Shown here: one piece after another, positions 57,801 to 63,800 of the stretch
How the letters are laid out: every line of letters begins with the position of its first letter
Position numbering within the stretch: the stretch's first letter is position 1
Source of the DNA: Branchiostoma floridae
Taxonomy: Eukaryota > Chordata > Leptocardii > Amphioxiformes > Branchiostomatidae
Assembly: GCF_000003815.2 (NCBI RefSeq)
Contig: NC_049995.1
Span: forward strand, 9,945,295-10,009,294
Direction of reading: 5' to 3'
Length of the DNA stretch: 64,000 nucleotides
Notes under the pieces: generated by a model
The model's input: the letters and a program-made list of their open reading frames with translations, nothing else
The model's database searches: none
Told to the model about the DNA's origin: nothing
Position numbers and translations under genes: made by a program

Positions 57801-60800
57801 AGGTTTCCCTGTCTGATTATGTTAAAATGGTCCCCACCGAGGCCGCAGAGGTCTGGACTTAGGTCGTAACACCACACCGTGAAGCCCTTGTCGTAGTCAC
57901 TTCTCGCGATCTGGTTCCCGCTGTCTTGCCCTTGCTTGCCTGTCGTTCCAAACAAGTTCATGTAGGATCTGACGAACTGTCCCTCGGCAAAGTTGGGTGT
58001 CAGCGCTTTGTGAGGCACCTCCTGCCCATTGACGCAGAGACTGATGTAGTTCAAGTTAAAGTGTTGAAAGTTAAAGGGGTTGGTACCGAACGAACCCTGG
58101 AAGGCTGCGTTGTCCACCAGAGCGATCGCCACGCGTTTGGGGACCTGTCCCAGGAACAGATTGTCGCTCGACACTGAATGGTTACCACGGGGAATTGTAA
58201 AAGGTTTTAACTGAACTCTCTTAAGGGCATACTTGGCCGTCTGCTTGTTGAGTTGACTTTCGATGGACAGCTGATAGGTGGGTAACAGGTTGACCTTTCT
58301 CAGAAAGACGGCAGCCTCCGTGATGACAATTTTGAACTGATCCCCAGGCGACATCAGACAGAATTGATGTTTCGATCGGTGCAGCTTGATTTTAACGTCG
58401 ACTTTGCTGAGCAAAAAGCGATCTTGATGAAACAGATCGACGTGTAGGGGTCCTATGAGGTCCACTTCGCGACTGTTGCGGGTCATGTTGGCACGCTTCA
58501 CCAATCCTTCGTTTGCCACTGCGCCCTGATCTGTTGGGTAGGGGTCGACCAAGTGAAGTCGTCCCGGCGTGTCTTGATAGAAAAGTTCGGCTGTCAGCTG
58601 CGATTGCTTTGCTTCAGACCCATAGTTTAGCAGCGTCTCCAGGTAAGCACGATATGGGTAGCAATTAGTGGAATCCGTTATGTCCTTGCCGGCGACCGTA
58701 ACCGTGACTTGCGAGAAGAGCGATTGAAGCCACAGGTTTACCGGGCCTACCTTGGCGTTGTCCGGCAGGTCGTTGCCGTTAGGGAGAACGATCTTAGCTT
58801 TCACGTACAATTTCGTCTGGGAAAGGTCCGTAAATTCCTCCCCCGCTCCAGGAATGTCAAATTCTATCGGGGAAGACTCGGCGAGACTGGCCACCGGATG
58901 ATACTCTACCCATCTACCGTCCGTTATGGTCGTCTGAGTTGGCGGTACTTCAAACAGATCCAATTCTGATTTGGTGCAGGAACACGACAGGGGATGAATG
59001 TGGGCCATGACGTTTAGATCGTGACTAGTTGAAGATATCGGGAGAGGTACGTCCGCGCTGTGCACCGACTCTCTTGCGACTGACTGCACGCGGTCTCGTT
59101 CCACGTTTTAATGGCTTCTTTCCTCTGCCCGCCCCTCGTCCTTTGTTTTGCCCCACCGGTGCAGGCGGTGCACGCACCCTGGCTCTTTTCTGCCCAGACA
59201 TCAGACGTTGTCCAAACTCGCCGGCTCTCCGTTTGGCAGCGCGTTTGACCCCTTGACCATTTAAGACATCATGAGCTAAATCCATACCGCTCCTTAGAGC
59301 CTGTCTTCCCACATTTTGGGCCCCTCGTTTCAGTAGAGGTACGGCGGATCTGAGCAAACCGCGAAAAATCCCTCCCAACCCGTAACCACGCTGCATAGAG
59401 CGTCCGTAATACACCGGCAACTGTCCTCCTCGCTGTCCCGTCATATCTAGGAAAAGTAGGAAGACCGCCTCTGTCTGAAGTGAAGTGTTACGATCACTCG
59501 CCCTTGCACAAATGGCACGGGTTCGCCGAGGTCGTTCCATATATCGATTTCAATCGTCTCGAATCGTTTCCTGGCCAGGGGTATGTAGTGCGGCGTGAGG
59601 ATAGGGTGATCGACGATGTCCCCGTCTTGTCCCTCGATTTTGACGATTCTCAGGAGAGGGACCTTCTGTCCGCCCACCGGACGATGCTGCACGACATCCC
59701 CGTACACGTATAGGGAGTGAAAGCCCAGGTTAGGGTCGGCTGGACGTGGTGCCTGTACCCAGCTACCGTATATGGCGCCTTTTACTCCCCATCCCAGTTT
59801 TTCGGCCAATGGCCCCGTCAGATAAGTCTTCGTTGTCGTCGAATTTTGCGCCATGGGAGGCAGGACCATGGTCACTCTTTTCGTGATGCTGTCATAAGCA
59901 AACATGTCGTGTTGCTTGAAGAGGCTAGGGTAACGTATGGAGGCGGCTTCGTTCAGGCTTTTCAAGAGATGTAAAACGTCCTTGTAGTGCCCAGCGGAGA
60001 TTTTGACGATCTCGTATTCCCGACCACTCCCTTCATCTTTTTCGTCCACCATGTAATACACCAAGGTGTTTTCGCCTTCCCGAACGTTCAGCCAGCTGTG
60101 AGGATATTGTATCTCGACGAGACCCACCTCCCACTCTCCCGACAGTTCTACGGGCTGAGCCAGTTTGGTCCGATAATTCGTGACCGTGTTTTCTTGAAAG
60201 ACGTCCATACTTCCGTCGCTGGGGAGAGTGACGTAAAACGAATTGGCCATGGCGAGGTACGTCTGAGCAATGCCCGATGTGCGGGCGTGCATCGGTATTT
60301 ATCATATGGGGACCATGTCCTCTTCTCTCACCCAGCTATTAAACTTGGCCGGATATCCTTTCCATTTCACAAAAAACTCCTTCTTTTTGCCTCGCCTTCG
60401 CGTGTCCAGGATGTCCTCTACTTGATAGACGTCGTCGTCTTTTTTCGTAACTTTCTGCAACTCTTTTTCGTAAAACGTCCCTCTCAAAACTTCTCCGTCG
60501 TAATCTTTCACGCGATAAACGGGAGGACGGCGGGCAATTTGTTCAGAGACGACGAAGATCTCTGTGGTCCAATTGGGCGTATAGCCCTTTTCCAGGCGCA
60601 GTTTAGATTTGCTGATTCGAACCGAATCTCCGACTCGAAATTTAAACGACGGCGGTTGTTTTCTCCCTTTCCGGGGTTTCGAGATGTCATCTTCTCCGTA
60701 CAGGGTATGCCACACGAGCCCCTCGTTCTTCTCGTTCACTTCGATGGGAGCCATTTTGATGCTGCGGTGGTAGGAGCGGTTGTAGGACCACACCAGGTCG

Positions 60801-63800
60801 CTCAGGACGTCGATGTATCGGTGCGTGTTCTTTGCGGTGAAATATTTCCACATTCTCGTCTTCAGCGTACGATTGAACCTTTCCACCACACTGGCTTTGG
60901 TTTCCACACTAAACGTCGTGAAGAATTTGATCCCTTCCTTCTTCAATAGAGACTGGACGTGTCGATTGAGAAACTCCGTACCTTGATCAGTTTGCAGGCA
61001 CCTGGGCTTTTGCTCGTCCTTGGCTAGGATGGTTTGAAAGGCTTTCGCTAAGGTGGGGCCCGTCTTGTCTTTGATGGGAACGACCCACGCGTATTTAGAA
61101 AATACGTCTATGCAGGTCAGGAGATAGCGATACCCGTCATTCTGCCGAGAGAGGGATGACATATCGGCGAGATCAGCCTGCCACTGGTCGTGTATTCCTC
61201 CGGTTATCACACGATTCCTTTGAAAACGTCGTCTGATGGGTTTGTGTAAGGTGTGGGTGTCTTGAGAACGCAACCACGCTTCTACTTGTTTTCGGGTGAC
61301 TCCGTACTTGTCTCGCACGGCTCGATGGAGCCGTCCCACTCCACCGTACCCTGCAGGATGTCTGGGGTCGTAGTAAACCCTGTGGAGGACGTCGTGCCAT
61401 TCCTCGGCAGTATTGGTGGGGTAGGGCTTGCTTCCCCCTCCCGCCTTCCTTCTCCTCCTCCTTTCGGGATTCTTGGAAACCATCCCAAACCACGAAAGAA
61501 CATAAATATTCGGCCTCCCATACACATGCACGCGCAATGAACGCGGTCCACTATCTCACAAAAGAGCTCGCCCAAGAACGCGATGTCGGGAAGACAACCC
61601 ATGCGTGTTGTTTGTGCCTCTCCAACTCTGAGACTGACTGTTTAGTAAGAACGCTAGCCCTTTTATGCAGATGCACCTCTTTTATGCACATGCGCCTCTC
61701 TCTCACTCACACACGCTTATTGAACGAACCTACAATAGCAATAAAATGACACACACACACACTGCAATAAGATCTTTGCCCATGTATGTACCACAGGAAG
61801 TTTATTTTCATGACAAATCAATGGTTCGCTATTTTTTCAGGACTTTGCTGGTCAGCGATTTCTGCCCGAGGACGGTTTTCAGGACGGCATCGATCTTGTC
61901 TGCCTGTTCCTCCAGGGCATCCCACTGCCGCGTTGATAGGTTGAGCCCTTTCTTGCTCGGGAGGAGTTTGTCTTGATCCGCTTTCGGTCTGAAAAACTCT
62001 CGTAGACTCACGACCGCTTCCCCTCTGAACAGCTCCACGACGGCATATCGTTGGTTTCCCAAGTCGAATCGGCTGGGTAGGAACGTGCTCCCGTTGTAAT
62101 TGTGGGATATGTGCATGGTTGAAAATCCGCAAGCCAGAAGAACTGACGACACGCTGCTCATGTTGCGTTTGAGAGCGAGCCATTGCTCTGGGGCTAGAGC
62201 CAGCCCTTGTTTACCGGGCTTCCACACGTCTTTCTCGGGACAAGGTCGATAGAACCTCCGCACATTCACTAGCGGCATCCCCTTGAAACAGCCGACTGTA
62301 ACAAAGACGTCTTCGCCAATAGAGAACCTGGCTTCAACTCCGTCGTTGATAACCTCCGATGTCGGGGGTCGTTTAACGGTCGGTGCTGGCTTGGTCGCGG
62401 GCCAAGTGTCTGGTACGTCTCCAGTTGGCGGCGTCCGGGCTCCGCCGTGACGGGGTGATGTCTGCGTCGCTGCGTCCGCCTGTGGAGGTTTAGAGAGCCC
62501 GGCGTACGCGGGTAGTGTCCTCCAATATTGGAGATCTTTCGGATAAATCACTGAGTCGTCCATGGCTCGTCAGGTTCTTGGTCGTCAGCGAGGCGGTGGA
62601 GATCCGTAGGTGCGCTAGATCGCGGCGGGTCTGCCTTTATGAGGACCTCTTGCCCTGCCCCAACCAATTAGCGTGCAGCTCATCATCTCATGCAATTATG
62701 TAAATCAACCTTGCACCGAGCGCTGGCCAACCAGCGTACCGTACGGGGGCGTGTGTTAACATGCTCGGGCGTGTTCAGTGCAAAATTTACGTCACGATGA
62801 TGCAAACGTGTGCAGTGAGAAGCCAACAGAGACACTGTACAACCGACGGGTACTTGTCGTGCCGCCGACGGTCAAGCCATCCGTCCCATCCACGTTGGTG
62901 TAACAACCAGTTTCCCGCATAGTTGCAAATCAACGTTGCTAACTCGATGGCGTCGGTACTACCTTCATACCGTTCGTGCGAGTTGACACATACGTCCACG
63001 GCGAAAGACATTGCGGTAACGAGTCGACCCCAGTGTAATCGTCGCTCTTGCAGTACTTTTTCGAGCACCCTTTTCAGCCCATCCCTCGCGTTGGGTAAGT
63101 TGTCCATGAAGCTGTCGATTATCTTTTCATATTCCTGGTCCGCCGAGATCATATCCACCCACTGTATCACTTTTACGTACGCCACCGAACTGGAGTGTCT
63201 GTATTCAGGAAACAAGCCTGGGGCTTTGTGATATAGTAACTGACGAAAGACGTCTGTTGTTTGTGCTTTCAGCGCATCCATGAAAGACTGATCTCAGTAG
63301 AGACTTCACCAGGCCAAATAAGGGTATGTCATTCACGATTGGGGAGGGGGAGGTTCATTTGTGGCGGGGGGGTGTGTATCAAAAGGGCACATCATATCTG
63401 ACCTCTGACCCACGCCTGAATACATTATATCTGACCTCTGACCTGCGCCTGAATACATAATATGTGACTTCTGACCTCTGACCCGCCCTGACAAAATAAT
63501 ATCTGACCTCTGACCTGCTCCACTAGGCAGGCGATGACCTTTGACCTGCGCCTGCTTGCGCCTGAATAATAATAGTCAGCGTACACCTACTATACTACTG
63601 ACGTATATATGCGTATTTTTTTATGATAAAGGCATAGAAAGCGATCTGTGAATTGATCAACTTATGTTAATAGTATGTGGACTTTATTTATCGTAATATC
63701 ATTGATTTGCTATATCTCCTGACTTCTTTATTGCGCTGAGATGCACAACCTATGATTTACAGCTGATTAAAATACTGAGATCACTACTGATGGTCTGTAC

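Larger units (their letters stand above)
46387..63599. mobile_element. Polinton/Maverick (17.2 kb, both ends and target duplication present)
   Basis: It begins AGTAGTATAGTAGG and ends with the exact inverse, flanked by GACGTA at 46381-46386 and 63600-63605. 5'-AG ends, a 6-bp duplication and a 15-20-kb length are standard for Polintons. Leftward genes: RNR small subunit at the left end, then (from the right end inward) Bcl-2-like, tandem PC4, integrase, minor capsid, small basic protein, major capsid, protease. Rightward genes: zinc-finger PolB, ATPase and two virion-like proteins. The two blocks converge at about 57.0 kb. A gap of about 500 N lies at 56415-56913. One in-frame stop in PolB and a few mismatches between the repeats suggest a fairly young but perhaps no longer autonomous copy. 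Confidence 0.97.

Noticed and set aside
59987-60949. 320-residue plus-strand frame across minor capsid and integrase
   Set aside because: Antisense shadow of two well-supported Polinton genes.
60302-61483. LTR retrotransposon, because of the rve integrase and chromodomain
   Set aside because: No reverse transcriptase, RNase H, gag or LTRs nearby; the integrase is flanked by capsid and PC4 genes inside Polinton TIRs.
46387-63599. Contaminating viral or bacterial contig
   Set aside because: It is inserted with a 6-bp duplication between two CTSC exons that splice in frame, so it is integrated in the host chromosome.
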